From positions 8,191,501-8,255,500 of the forward strand of contig NC_061452.1 of NCBI RefSeq assembly GCF_022581195.2: a stretch of 64,000 nt of DNA, read 5' to 3'. Below the pieces are notes generated by a model. That model made no database searches. It saw nothing but the letters and a program-made list of their open reading frames with translations, and was not told the DNA's origin. The translations under genes and the position numbers were made by a program. This DNA is from Helicoverpa zea (taxonomy: Eukaryota > Arthropoda > Insecta > Lepidoptera > Noctuidae). Numbering within the stretch: the stretch's first letter is position 1; every line of letters begins with the position of its first letter. Below, piece by piece: positions 35,541-46,830 of this stretch.

Positions 35541-37400
35541 ATGAATAAAACTATTCGTAGTAGTGGCAGAGTAGTGATTTATCACGTCTTTTTGCGGTGT
35601 TTGGCCGAATCGCAAGCGGGACAAGTTTTGTCCGATATCGAGGATGTTTATCAAAGAACTGCTGATATGACAGGTATTTATGTATCCAAAATAAGTCATT
35701 ATACCATAAATAAGTTTTTATAAATGTTTTCAATGCGTAGTTTTGTGGATATCCAGATTTACGTAACTTTTAGTCTTGTTTATAGAAATTAAAAATTGAG
35801 GTTATGTTTTGTAGTTTGACAAGTCTCGTATACGCTAATCTCTAAGATTAGATACTTGAAGATAATGGACATGGAATTAATAATAAAGTACTGTTATTGT
35901 TTCTTGTTTTAGGTAAATCTGTCAACACAGTAAGAAAAATTGTTGAGGAAGGTGAAAAAAATAATGGCATTTTTTCAACACCGGGAAAAAATCGCAAAGG
36001 TCGCCCGAAGAAAGATTTAGATAATTTCGATTTATGTGCAATTAGACAAAAGGTTCACTTCTTTTACTCAGTGAAAAAGCAGGTACGTTTCATTCTTACA
36101 CACACATTTCATGAATTAAAAAAAGCAGATTAAATACAAAATACAATGTTTCAGGTGCCTACACTGAGAAATTTACTGCCGGTAGTGAGAGAGGACTTGG
36201 GTTATGATGGAAGCCGTGAACATCTCAGAAAAATATTACACTCTCTGGGTTTTTCATATAAGAAACGTAAAACAGACAGATCTGCTCTAATAGAGAAACC
36301 AAACATAGCAGCAAAGCGGGAGCAATATTTGAAAATTATTATGGAGAACAGAAACCTGCCTCTAGAACTACAAAAAGAAATAATATATTTAGATGAAAGC
36401 TATATTCATTCATCATACAAGCTGAAAAAATGTTGGCAATCAGTTGATGTCAGCGGAGTGAAACACAACATATCAAAAGGCAAGAGATATATAATCGTAC
36501 ATGCGGGGAGTGAGAAAGGATTTGTTCCAAATGCCCTTTTGATTTTCAGTGGCACAAACAAAAATGATGACTATCACTCAGAAATGAATAAATATAACTT
36601 TACAAAATGGGTCACTGAAAAATTAATCCCCAACCTAAGGGAACCTTCCATCATTGTGATGGACAATGCTCCATACCATTCGGTTGTCTTGAACAAGGCA
36701 CCAACTAGTATTTCAAAGGTTGCTGAGATAAAGTTATGGTTATTGGAAAACAATATAACTTTTGAGGACTCTCTCCGTAAACCTCAATTATTAATGCTTG
36801 TGAAGCAGCATAAACCAGAGCCTATTTATGAAATTGACCATATTTTAGGAGATCATGGTCACACTGTGGTACGCCTTCCACCTTATCACTGTGACCTGAA
36901 TCCTATAGAGTTGATATGGGGAATTGCAAAGCATAAAATTGCTTCGGTCAATGTTGGATCCAGTGATATAAAGGTATGTAGCCTAGTTTCATCATTCATT
37001 CCCCTGCCCTTATCCCAATTTCATTTGGGGTCGGCGCAGCATGTCTTTTTCTTCCACACATTCCTATGCATAATTATTTAATATTGCAATGTAAGAACGA
37101 TTGTTAATGATTATTTCTTTTTTAAAGGTGGCTGCTGAACAAGCATTTTCAGACATTACTGCCGAAGACTGGAAGAACTCATGCAAGCATGTAATGAAAA
37201 TAGAAAAAGAATATTATGACAGAGGTGCCATTATGTACGAACAGATGGAACAACTAGTCATAAATCTAAGAGATGACAGTAGTAGTGATTCAGAATTAGA
37301 ATATTCCAGCGATTCTGAAGGTGCAGGAAGCTCAAGCCAAAATGTGAGCTTTTCTGGCATTGAATATTTAGATGAAAGTGTTTTTGATTCATCTGATTGA
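35541..37400 (+). CDS. DDE transposase with wide D-E spacing, four exons, intact
   Basis: Exons 35541-35673, 35913-36082, 36155-36973 and 37128-37400 join in frame to 464 aa. The N-terminus has helix-turn-helix-like sequence (TGKSVNTVRKIVEEGEKNNG) and an AT-hook-like GRPKK. The catalytic core shows YLDESYIH, IVMDNAPYH and CDLNPIELIW. Between the second aspartate and the glutamate are 81 residues, much wider than the 34-41 of classic Tc1/mariner. This agrees with the published DD82E (Sailor) group as I recall it. The C-terminus is a serine- and acid-rich tail. Intact splice sites and frame suggest recent activity or selection. The introns are unusual for Tc1/mariner. Confidence 0.82.
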
Positions 37401-37624
37401 ATTGATTGATATTAAAATAAAACTTCAAACAAAATGTGTTCATTCATTATCCCTGTAACCAAACTATTTGTCAATGCCTAACAATCTCATTGTTAAAACT
37501 GCCTTCGGGGCATGATTATCTGTCTGTAGGTAGGTACTTATTACACAGGCTTCAGCATCCCTTGTTAACATCGTTAATACTGGACATTGAAGTGTCCAAG
37601 GGACATCGCCTACTTAGGATTGAA

Positions 37625-37795
37625 TATCTCCAAAAAACACTGAAAAGCAAAATAAAACTATTCTTACGTGCATCGGCCTAGAAGTCAGTGTATAATGGAT
37701 GTACCTGAGTGTATACGCCACCGACTTCTAGGCCGATGCACCTAAGAATAGTTTTTTTTTTTGGTTTTCAGTGTTTTTAGGAGTCGGTTTTATTT
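37625..37795. repeat. Imperfect hairpin
   Basis: AAACTATTCTTACGTGCATC near 37660 and, inverted, GATGCACCTAAGAATAGTTT near 37735 pair around TAGAAGTC and GACTTCTA. Outer words AACACTGAAA and TTTCAGTGTT also pair. A small MITE or the end of a larger repeat. Confidence 0.6.
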
Positions 37796-37849
37796 TTTTG
37801 TAAAAAGTTTTTTATTTTTAGCTTTTCAGTGACAAGCATACTTGTCACT

Positions 37850-38455
37850 ATCCGCATAAGTGGAAAGTTCTCATCAATACGAATAATATAAGCCCAAACA
37901 CGAGGTAGTTTACATATTCAGTTGTCGAGTTCCCTCGACCTTCTCTGGTCTCCATCATCAGGTTAGCTCCAAACCTTCACTGTTGCAAAGGTCTCGTCAA
38001 TACAAACAATATAAGCCCAAACACGAGGTAGTTTGCATATTCAGTTGCCAAGTTCCCTCGACCTTCTCTGGTCTCCATCATCAGGTCAGCTTCAAACCTT
38101 CACCATTGCATAGTGTTATCAGACATACGCCTTAGTGCCTAGTTTTTACCCTGCATATGCCTACAATTTTCGAAAGTTACCCTCGATATCTCAGGGTTTC
38201 CATCATCAGATCCTGACCTGGTGATTATGGGACCACCTGGGAGGTAAACCCTATCAAACAAAAAAAAAATTTTGCAAATCGGTCCAGGCATCTCCGAGTA
38301 ATCGGTGAACATACATAAAAAATAAAAAAGATCCCGACGAATTGAGAACCTCCTCCTTTTTGGGAAGTCAGTTAAAAAATAACAAATATCAAAATCTGTG
38401 AGTCGTAGTATTTCGGGTTGCCACAGGTGCGATACTGCTGCCCTCATTTATTCCA
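37850..38455. repeat. Dispersed repeat, two partial tandem units
   Basis: The phrase AAGCCCAAACACGAGGTAGTTT, followed by TTCCCTCGACCTTCTCTGG and CATCATCAGGT, occurs twice about 110 bases apart. The following part, containing TCGAAAGTTACCCTCGAT and ending near GAATTGAGAACCTCCTCC, matches repeats at 40500-41180. It is a common interspersed family whose class I cannot assign. Confidence 0.6.
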
Positions 38456-39432
38456 CACTCTTTTTTGCCAAGCTGTATGAAAACTTATAATCCTGACGAT
38501 GAAATAAGCCCAAAAAATGCGGTGATTTTTGGCCGACTCGCTACCTACTTTTGCCGATTGCTGAAGACCTGGAGGTATTAAGTTAATCTACAATTTGTAA
38601 AAAACGGAATTAAATTATCTGCTGCCGTGGCCTTCCCCCGCCACTTGTCGCGAAATCGTACTTACACTTCCGAGTGGTACCCACCTACATGGTGCTTAAA
38701 TGGAATTTTGGAATTCAATATTTTAAAACAATTTAATTGAAAATGAATAATAATTTAATATTGTCAAAAGTGAAACGATTTACCATATGAAAATCTTGAA
38801 TTTTCCACGGAACCCCTGAGGGCCTGTGACGGAACCTCAGGGTTCCGCGGAACCCCATTTGGGAACCGCTGCTTTAGATACTGTTCCAAAACTCAAAAAT
38901 TACGGGCTCGCTTCGCTAGCGCTTTAAAAGTTTGCAGTGATCTGTCTCCGGTTTCTTTATGGTAAACCTAGAAAAAAGCATCATGAATCATATGTACACG
39001 ATTTTTAAGTACTTTAATTTATTTTGTCGGCCCTGAATCAGAAATACGAAGAGCTGAATATTATCTCGGTGCTGAAATATATATTAGAAAATAATTTAAC
39101 TGAAATTTATCCCACTACCGAAATAGTCTTGAGAATTCGAATAATAAAATAATAATATCGAAAAAGCAGTTCTTCGAGGCTTAAAAATATTACAACATGT
39201 TTAAGGAATTCGATGACACAAGACATATAAACTGTAAAAATAAAATAAAATAAAGTAAAAATAAAATTGTATTAATTTGTTTAACTTGAGCATTTCTCCT
39301 CAAACATGACGTTTAGCTAAATCAAAACACCAGCTTACTCTCGCAACACATACTTTTCACGTAAGACAAAGGGCCTCGCATAGACCTGCCGCACGTAGCC
39401 TCGCAATGGCTAGGGCCGCCGCTGGAAGTGTA

Positions 39433-40430
39433 GTCTGTGAAACCACAGTTCTTTTATACGTGGCGCTATTGTCGACAAACAATTCAAACAAACTAAACAT
39501 CTCCTAAAGTTGCCCCGTGGAGGGGCGAAACATGTGTCGAGCATAGATTCTTCGGTTGCATGGGAACTGTCTATTGTGCATGTTGATTACCTATGCTGCA
39601 TGGGAGTAATACAACATCCTGCATCGAAGCCTCGATTTATTGTCTCGCAGAAAGAACACTACATATTTTTCCTAACATTTTATTTAACCGTCAAATCCGT
39701 AGCGGACCCCAATCGGGGTCTGAACATCAATGTCACCGTAAGCTCGGTTTAGACCCCAATTGGGGTCTGCGAATCAGTCATACACTTTCCTAATTATTTA
39801 CGCTCATATTTATTTTCTTTCCAATCAAACCACATTTGTGAGTACTAAATAAAATAACTAAATAAATTTAAATTATTTTTACGCATTCAAACCTTTCATA
39901 TTTAGCATCCCGTTAGAAATATACCTTTTTAAAATCCAATCGTAATTACCGGGAATTCTGATCGAACTCGCCATGTTTGTTTACATTAGTTGTTTTTTTA
40001 AATTTGAAGACGCATAGACAAGATGGCGACGGTGATAGAAGTTTTGCATCGAATGATCCGATTCGTTAAAATAAAGAATCGATTTAATATTTTTATATTA
40101 TAATATTACTAAATTGCACTTTTGTATAGGTACTTACCATAATCTGAAAATAAATTAGGAAAAGTAAAATGACTTAATTTATTTTGAAAAAAAAAGCTAG
40201 AAAATCAGTGGTAGAAAATACGTTGTAGCCGGAATAAAAAAAAATCTTCGGTTTTTAGGGTTTCTGAAGACGGCAAATGAAGACTTATTTATTTCTTCGG
40301 GTGTTTTATGTGCAGGATTCCTGTAGACCTGCCAAACTTAATGGCGATTCGTTACTTCCAACTTTTTAACTGAGCGGCAAAGCTATTTGACGAGAGCCGT
40401 AGTTAGGTGTAGTTATCGCAAAATTTTATG
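39433..40430. other. Intergenic
   Basis: No exon recognised. GGACCCCAATCGGGGTCTG near 39704 and ACCCCAATTGGGGTCTG near 39753 are two short near-palindromes 49 bases apart, of unknown meaning. Confidence 0.4.
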
Positions 40431-40499
40431 ACGATTTCATTGTTTGAAAGGGCAAATAGTTCGCTGTTCATCGAAAGCTGGTCCAAGATGGAAAGATGG

Positions 40500-41180
40500 C
40501 CGCCGCCGACTTATTTTTAACCGACTTCCCAAAAAGCGGAGGTTCTCAATTCGACCGTTTTTTTTTGTATGTTTGTTACGCGATTACTCAGCCATTTATT
40601 TATCGATTTTAATGATTCTTTTTTTGTTTGATAGCGTATACTTCCGAGGTGGTCCCGTTATCATCAGGTCAGGATCTGATGATGGAACCTTGAGAAATCG
40701 AGGGCGACTTTCGAAAGTTGCAGAAATACATAGGTTGAAATCTTATCACTCAGGTGTTTGCCTGGTAGCACTATGCAACAGTGAAGGTTTTGAGCTGAAC
40801 TGATGATGGAGACCAGTGAAGTTCGAGGGAACTCGACAACTGAATATTTAAACTTTCTCGTGTTTGTGCTTATATTATTCGTATTTACGAGGCCTCTGCA
40901 ACAGTGAAGGAGATGGAGACGAGAGAAGTTCGGTTGTCGAGATCCCTCGACCTTCTCTGGTCTCCATCATCAGGTCAGCTCCAAACCTTTACTGTTTCAT
41001 AGTGTTATCAGACATACATCTGAGTGTCAAGTTATAACCTTATCTATGCTTACAATTTTCGAGAGTTGCCCTCGATTTCTCAAGGTTTCCATCATCAGAT
41101 CCTGGACCTAATAACAAATATGGGGAATATACCCTTTCGACCAAAAACAAACATCCAAATTGAGAACCACCTCTTTTTTG
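40500..41180. repeat. Two inverted copies of the dispersed repeat
   Basis: The plus copy begins ACCGACTTCCCAAAAAGCGG near 40520 and runs through CATCAGGTCAGGATCTGATG to GAGGGAACTCGACAACTG near 40840. The minus copy runs from about 40925 (TCCCTCGACCTTCTCTGG) to ATTGAGAACCACCTC near 41170. Together they form a loose inverted repeat. The same family lies at 37850-38455. The ORF reading through 40444-40803 is not considered coding. Confidence 0.65.
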
Positions 41181-41307
41181 GGATTCGGTTAAAAATATTT
41201 GGTGACTCTAAAATCAATCAATTATTATTATTGTTTCTCATCATCAAATAAGTACATTACTTTGGTAGTTACAAATTGCATTATATTTCAGAACACCAGG
41301 CTTACCC

Positions 41308-41395
41308 TCATCATCATCATCATCATCATCAGCCTATCGCAGTCCACTGCTGGACATAGGCCTCTCCAAGTGCACGCCACTGAGATCGATTGAAG
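41308..41395. repeat. CAT microsatellite joined to a common lepidopteran repeat tail
   Basis: A run of CAT triplets at about 41311-41330 is followed by CAGCCTATCGCAGTCCACTG and CTGGACATAGGCCTCTCCAA, a tail seen very often in moth genomes, probably of a non-LTR retrotransposon. Only this fragment is present. Confidence 0.55.
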
Positions 41396-42122
41396 TAGGC
41401 TAAATACCTCTATGGCAGGCTTACCCTCCGCCGAAACAAAAATCTTAGAATTGTTCAGAAATAATATAAGAATAAATTAAAATTCCGTAATAGGTAATAA
41501 AAATTCAATTAAAGTTAAAAATTATTACGAATGACGCAACACCAAAATAAATAATACATATAAAAATTTAATGCTAAAAACTTTCATAAAACTTAAATAT
41601 CTTTTTTCTTAACAACAAAAACAAATTGAACCTATAATTTAAAATTAATAAATAAAATTGAAATAAGTTGCTATTAAAAATATATATATAATTGGTATTC
41701 GATTATTTATAATAAATATCCGATTTAGGTATCGAATGCACACCGATGATTGAAAAAAAAATAAAACTCTATTCCAAACTCTACTTGTCTGTGACTTTGA
41801 TCTTGTAAATATTGTTCATTTTTATTGTGTATTTTATGTGCTGATTTTTTAGTTATTGAACATAAATAAGTGCACGAAATGTATTGCAATGGATTGAAAA
41901 TGTTATAAATATGACGTTTGTGTTGTGTTTGAGAAAGTGATGCGATTATTTATTGGTAAGTTTTCACCAAATTTGAAATGCCTAACTTTTCGATAGACTT
42001 AAAAACACCGTAATTATTATATTTTTTTGAATTAACTGACCCCATTTGACCTTTGCACGTTGTTGTCAAATAAGTGAGCTCTAAAGTTATAGGTAAAATA
42101 CTTCTAATCAGGCATTACGGAC
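41396..42122. other. Intergenic
   Basis: Very AT-rich. No exon, promoter or transposon end recognised up to the Harbinger block. Confidence 0.4.
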
Positions 42123-42622
42123 TTACTGCCACACTCAGAATGGATACTTAAATTAGTCCTAATGAGTCCTTAACTAATTATCATTAAATCTGTTAATGAA
42201 CGATACATCCCAGAGACGAAATTTAAGGGTTCATTAGTTAATGACAGCTTTAAGTATCCGTAGGGCAGAGTATCGTCAAATTGTCTTTGATAATGCTTAT
42301 CGATAAACGAAAGGTGTAGCCGCACCTTAAAATGTGAAATTATTAAGTAGCAAAAACTGTTATTTAAATACATTAAAACCTTGTATATCAACAATAGAAA
42401 TAAGAATTTGTTAATTTCGGGATCGTTTTTACGTAAAAACACCTATTTTCATGTAAATGATATAAAGTACATGGAAACTTTTTTCTGGTATCACTGTCAA
42501 TATTGTACTGTCAGTGTCAAGGTTACGTTTAAAATTCTTGTTCCGTTAACCGTCAGGAAAGAAAAGTGTGTGGAAAAGTGTGATAAGCTCTGAAATAAAT
42601 AGCTTTATCTTAACATATTATC

Positions 42623-42828
42623 ATGGTAAGTTTCGTTTCTATAGACATTAGTAGCTGCACATATGTATTTGAAGAATTTAACTTGTGCTTGTTTCATTTT
42701 AGGAGTCTTCAGGAACAAGAGCCCCACGCAAACGTGTGGCTAATTTCACGGCGGACGAAAAAGCTTTGTTAGCACAATTAGTTAAAAAGAGACCAATCGT
42801 GGAATCTTAAATAACAGATGGCAAGTCA
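42623..42828 (+). pseudogene. Harbinger Myb/SANT-like accessory gene, copy 1, nonsense
   Basis: The ATG ends exon 1 at 42625 (donor GTAAG) and exon 2 starts at 42703. It reads ESSGTRAPRKRVANF then TADEKALLAQLVKKRP, typical of the Myb-like DNA-binding protein of Harbinger elements. Copy 1 has a TAA stop after PIVES caused by one base, where copy 2 reads on. The following sequence has similarity to the domain end and then a SINE. Confidence 0.65.
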
Positions 42829-42889
42829 GTCGCCAAGAAACAAGCAGCATGGGATAGTATAACACAGGAGTTCAATCAGGAATCAATCA

Positions 42890-43030
42890 CCAACTTCCAG
42901 ACTACGGGCTGCTTTGTGAAAGTTTAAGAAAACCCAAAAAGCGATTTCGGCCCGACCCGGGAATCGAACCCGAGACCTCGAGCACAGCAGCCGCGCTTGC
43001 GACCACTAGATTAACGAGGAAGTCAAATAA
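42890..43030 (-). mobile_element. SINE fragment in Harbinger copy 1
   Basis: In minus sense it contains a tRNA-like head with GATCTAGTGGTCGC-type A box and GGTTCGATTCCC B box, followed by GAAATCGC and a body with CTTTCACAAAGCAGCCCG. The same insertion is at 44685-44800 (copy 2, internally shortened) and 46683-46830 (copy 3, plus). Confidence 0.75.
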
Positions 43031-43116
43031 ACTTTGTACTACATAATTGGCCTCTTGTTCAACAATTAAAAAAATATTCCTCTTATTTTATGGATTTTTA
43101 TTTATTAAAAATTATA

Positions 43117-43612
43117 TTATGAGAAAAATCTATCAACTATAGATTGTCGCACCAAAAATCCATTGCTGTTGGTTGTGCTTTCACGCCTTTCACTCAGGAC
43201 AACATCATCATTCTCAATATGAGGAGATTCCCAGTTCTTTGGAAAAAAATCATCAACCTGTAAAGAAATATTATGCAGTGTCGCACAAGCACATATAACA
43301 GCCACAACTGTATCCATCTTAATGCCCATGCCAAGTTGGAGACAAGGAAACCTTCTTTTCCAAATGCCAAAGCATCTTTCCACAGTATTCCACATTATAT
43401 TTTATTTGGCTTCTGTTGTAGTTTTCTTGTGCAGTTGAATTTGGTGATAAAAACGGTGTCATTAGCACATTGCTAACTGCATACCCGCTGTCCCCTAAAA
43501 TTATCCCTTTTAACACACCAGTATTCAGTCTTTGTTTACTTGCACTGCTGTTATAAATAAAACTATCATGGGTACTGCCAGGCCACCGGGCTACTAGATC
43601 ATAAAATTCCAA
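43117..43612 (-). pseudogene. HARBI1-type transposase remnant, copy 1
   Basis: Two overlapping frames carry one transposase. The first has VARWPGSTHDSFIY and LGDSGYA, the first two catalytic regions. A frame change at about 43390 leads to TVERCFGIWKRRFPCLQLG and CACATLHNI, where the glutamate of VER is the third. The N-terminal third is missing. Since all three copies share the frame change, the defect predates amplification and the transposase is not functional here. Confidence 0.8.
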
Positions 43613-44440
43613 GTTTGTCCCAGTGACTGCTTGAACATTGATAGAAAAATACCCTTTTATATTCCTATAGACTTCTAAAGTTACTCCTCCTGGGCTTCTT
43701 ATTTGGCCCCACTACTCTAAACCTTCTGGTATAGTCTACAAAATCAATAAAGTCAAGCAAATCACTCATCTTTACTTTATTGTTAAAACATTCCTATTCC
43801 TGAGACTTTTTAAAATATTTTATTTACTTTTATAACCTCAAACATACATGTCAAAATCAATCATTAGCAAGTTAAGTAAAGGTTTTGCTGTACTTAACTT
43901 TAATTGTCATTAAGGGATGCTAACGGATCATTAATTGTCTCTCTGCCACACTCAGAATGGATACTTAAATTAGTCCTAACGAGTCCTTAACTAATTATCA
44001 TTAAATCTGTTAATGAACGATACATCCCAGAGACGAAATTTAAGGGTTCATTAGTTAATGACAGCTTTAAGTATCCGTAGGGCAGAGTATCGTCAAATTG
44101 TCTTTGATAAATGCTTATCGATAAACGAAAGATGTAGCCGCACCTTAAAATGTGAAATTATTAAGTAGCAAAAACTGTTATTTAAATACATTAAAACCTT
44201 GTATATCAACAATAGAAATAAGAATTTGTTAATTTCGGCAACGTTTTTACGTAAAAACACCTATTTTCATGTAAATGATATAAAGTACATGGAAACTTTT
44301 TTCTGGTATCACTGTCAATATTGTACTGTCAGTGTCAAGGTTACGTTTAAAATTCTTGTTCCGTTAACCGTCACGAAAGAAAAGTGTGTGGAAAAGTGTG
44401 ATAAGCTCTGAAATAAATAGCTTTATCTTAACATATTATC

Positions 44441-44733
44441 ATGGTAAGTTTTGTTTCTATGTACATTAGTAGCTGCACATATGTATTTGAAGAATTTAAC
44501 TTGTGCTTGTTTCATTTTAGGAGTCTTCAGGAACAAGAGCCCCACGCAAACGTGTGGCTAATTTCACGGCGGACGAAAAAGCTTTGTTAGCACAATTAGA
44601 TAAAAAGAGACCAATCGTGGAATCTAAAATAACAGATGGCAAGTCAGTCGCCAAGAAACAAGCAGCATGGGATAGTATAAATCAGGAATCAATCACCAAC
44701 TTCCAGACTACGGGCTGCTTTGTGAAAGTTTAA
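44441..44733 (+). CDS. Harbinger Myb/SANT-like accessory gene, copy 2, open
   Basis: Exon 1 is the ATG (44441-44443) and exon 2 runs 44521-44733. It is the only copy without the nonsense codon, reading KKRPIVESKITDGKSVAKKQ. It ends in SINE-derived residues (NFQTTGCFVKV). The product of about 72 aa keeps most of the Myb-like helix region but lacks the end of the domain. Expression is unknown. Confidence 0.5.
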
Positions 44734-44882
44734 GAAAACCCTCGAGAGACCTCGAGCACAGCAGCCGCGCTTGCGACCACTAGACCAACAAGGCAGTCAA
44801 ATAAACTTTGTACTACATAATTGTTCAACAATTAAAAAAGTATTCGTCTTATTTTATGGATTTTTATTTATTAAAAATTATA

Positions 44883-45379
44883 TTATGAGAAAAACCTATC
44901 AACTATAGATGGTCGCACCAAAAATCCATTGCTGTTGGTTGTGCTTTCACGCCTTTCACTCATAAGGATAACATCATTATTCTCAATATGAGGAGATTCC
45001 CAGTTCATTGGAACCAAATCATCAACCTGTAAAGAAATATTATGCAGTGTCGCACAAGCACATATAACAGCCACAACTGTATCCATCTATGCCCATTCCA
45101 AGTTGGAGACAAGGAAACCTTCTTTTCCAAATGCCAAAGCGTCTTTCCACAGTATTCCACATTATATTTTATTTGGCTTCTGTTGTAGTTTTCTTGTGCA
45201 GTTGAATTTGGTGATAAAAACGGCGCCAGTAGCACATTGCTAACTGCATACCCGCTGTCCCCTAAAGTTATCCCTTTTAACACACCAGTATTCAGTCTTT
45301 GTTTAATTGCACTGCTGTTATAAATAAAACTATCATGGGTACTGCCAGGCCACCGGGCTACTAGATCATAACATTCCAA
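44883..45379 (-). pseudogene. HARBI1-type transposase remnant, copy 2
   Basis: Same structure and the same frame change as copy 1, plus small indels of its own; the late frame starts only at MDTVVAVICACATLHNI. WPGSTHDSFIY and LGDSGYA are retained. Confidence 0.8.
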
Positions 45380-46108
45380 GTTTGTCCCAGTGACTGCTTG
45401 AACATTGATAGAAAAATACCCTTTTATATTCCTATAGACTTCTAATGTTACTCCTCCTGGGCTTCTTATTTGGCCCCACTACTCTAAACCTTCTGGTATA
45501 GTCTACAAAATCAATAAAGTCAAGCAAATCACTCATCTTTACTTTATTGTTAAAACATTCCTATTCCTGAGACTTTTTAAAATATTTTATTTACTTTTAT
45601 AACCTTAAACATAAATGTCAAAATCAATCATTAGAAAGTTAAGTAAAGGTTTTGCTGTACTTAACTTTAATTGTCATTAAGGGATGCTAACGGATCATTA
45701 ATTGTCTCTCTGCCACACTCAGAGTCATTTAATGGTTACTTAAGTGGCTCCTTAGTATAGATTTAAAAAAGCTCACTCTCAGAGACAATTAATGATCCGT
45801 TACCATCCCTTAATGACAATTAAAGTTAAGTACAGCAAAACCTTTACTTAACTTTCTAATGATTGATTTTGACATTTATGTTTAAGGTTATAAAAGTAAA
45901 TAAAATATTTTAAAGTCTCAGGAATAGAAGTGTTTTAACAATAAAGTAAAGATGAATGATTTGCTTGACTTTATTGATTTTGTAGACTATACCAGAAGGT
46001 TTAGAGTAGTGGGGCCAAATAAGAAGCCCAGGAGGAGTAACATTAGAAGTATATAGGAATATAAAAGGGTATTTTTCTATCAATGTTCAAGCAGTCACTG
46101 GGACAAAC

Positions 46109-46604
46109 TTGGAATTTTATGATCTAGTAGCCCGGTGGCCTGGCAGTACCCATGATAGTAGTATTTATAACAGTAGTGCAAGTAAACAAAGACTGAATAC
46201 TGGTGTGTTAAAAGGGATAATTTTAGGGGACAGCGGGTATGCAGTTAGCAATGTGCTACTGACACCGTTTTTATCACCAAATTCAACTGCACAAGAAAAC
46301 TACAACAGAAGCCAAATAAAATATAATGTGGAATACTGTGGAAAGATGCTTTGGCATTTGGAAAAGAAGGTTTCCTTGTCTCCAACTTGGCATGGGCATT
46401 AAGATGGATACAGTTGTGGCTGTTATATGTGCTTGTGCGACACTGCATAATATTTCTTTACAGGTTGATGATTTGGTTCCAAAGAACTGGGAATCTCCTC
46501 ATATTGAGAATGATGATGTTGTCCTGAGTGAAAGGCGTGAAAGCACAACCAACAGCAATGGATTTTTGGTTCGACAATCTATAGTTGATAGATTTTTCTC
46601 GTAA
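46109..46604 (+). pseudogene. HARBI1-type transposase remnant, copy 3 (inverted)
   Basis: Plus-strand copy with the shared frame change near 46330. First frame: VARWPGSTHDSSIY, LGDSGYA. Second frame: TVERCFGIWKRRFPCL to the end IVDRFFS. Nearly identical to copy 1 on the opposite strand. Confidence 0.8.
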
Positions 46605-46682
46605 TATAATTTTTAATAAATAAAAATCCATAAAATAAGAGGAATATTTTTTTAATTGAACAAGAGGCCAATTATGTAGTAC

Positions 46683-46830
46683 AAAGTTTATTTGACTTCC
46701 TCGTTGATCTAGTGGTCGCAAGCGCGGCTGCTGTGCTCGAGGTCTCGGGTTCGATTCCCGGGTCGGGCCGAAATCGCTTTTTGGGTTTTCTTAAACTTTC
46801 ACAAAGCAGCCCGTAGTCTGGAAGTTGGTG
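46683..46830 (+). mobile_element. SINE fragment in Harbinger copy 3
   Basis: The tRNA-like head is well preserved: TGATCTAGTGGTCGC (A box), GGTCTCGGGTTCGATTCCCG (B box region). It is followed by the body words CTTAAACTTTCACAAAGC and GGAAGTTGGTGATTGATT. A longer relative is at 50721-51015. Confidence 0.78.

Larger units (their letters stand above)
35362..38475 (+). mobile_element. Tc1/mariner-related element nested in hAT-like element 2
   Basis: It is bordered by inverted ends CAGCTTGGCAAAAAAGAGT, with TA on both outer sides (35360-35361 and 38476-38477). It encodes the four-exon transposase at 35541-37400. The rest, from about 37600 to 38455, is other repeat material: a hairpin and two copies of a dispersed repeat. 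The element has therefore grown beyond its original size. Confidence 0.85.
34564..38871. mobile_element. hAT-like element 2, nested in element 1
   Basis: It starts CAGCGGTTCCC and ends GGGAACCGCTG, with an exact 8-base duplication CTTTAGAT at 34556-34563 and 38872-38879. Without the inner element it is about 1.2 kb and non-coding. Its left part carries the CG-rich motif in inverse orientation. Confidence 0.9.
32450..39424. mobile_element. hAT-like element 1, 6975 bases including nested insertions
   Basis: The left end is CAGTGGCGGCCCTAG and the right end CTAGGGCCGCCGCTG, inverted repeats with the CAG..CTG pattern of hAT elements. An exact 8-base target duplication GAAGTGTA sits at 32442-32449 and 39425-39432. 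About 2.7 kb remains after removing hAT-like element 2. No hAT transposase was seen, so it is non-autonomous. The interior is dominated by repeats of a CG-rich motif. Confidence 0.9.

Noticed and set aside
40444..40803. 119-aa ORF
   Set aside because: Entirely inside the dispersed repeat family also seen at 37850-38455 and 40925-41180; frames differ between copies.
41311..41330. Possible CRISPR-like or satellite array (CAT repeats)
   Set aside because: A simple microsatellite attached to a common repeat tail; no spacers, and the genome is eukaryotic.
42170..42593. ORFs starting MFLRKNDPEINKF and MYINNRNKNLLIS, repeated in all Harbinger copies
   Set aside because: They overlap each other on opposite strands across the terminal region and UTR of the Harbinger element; repeated because the element is, not because they code.
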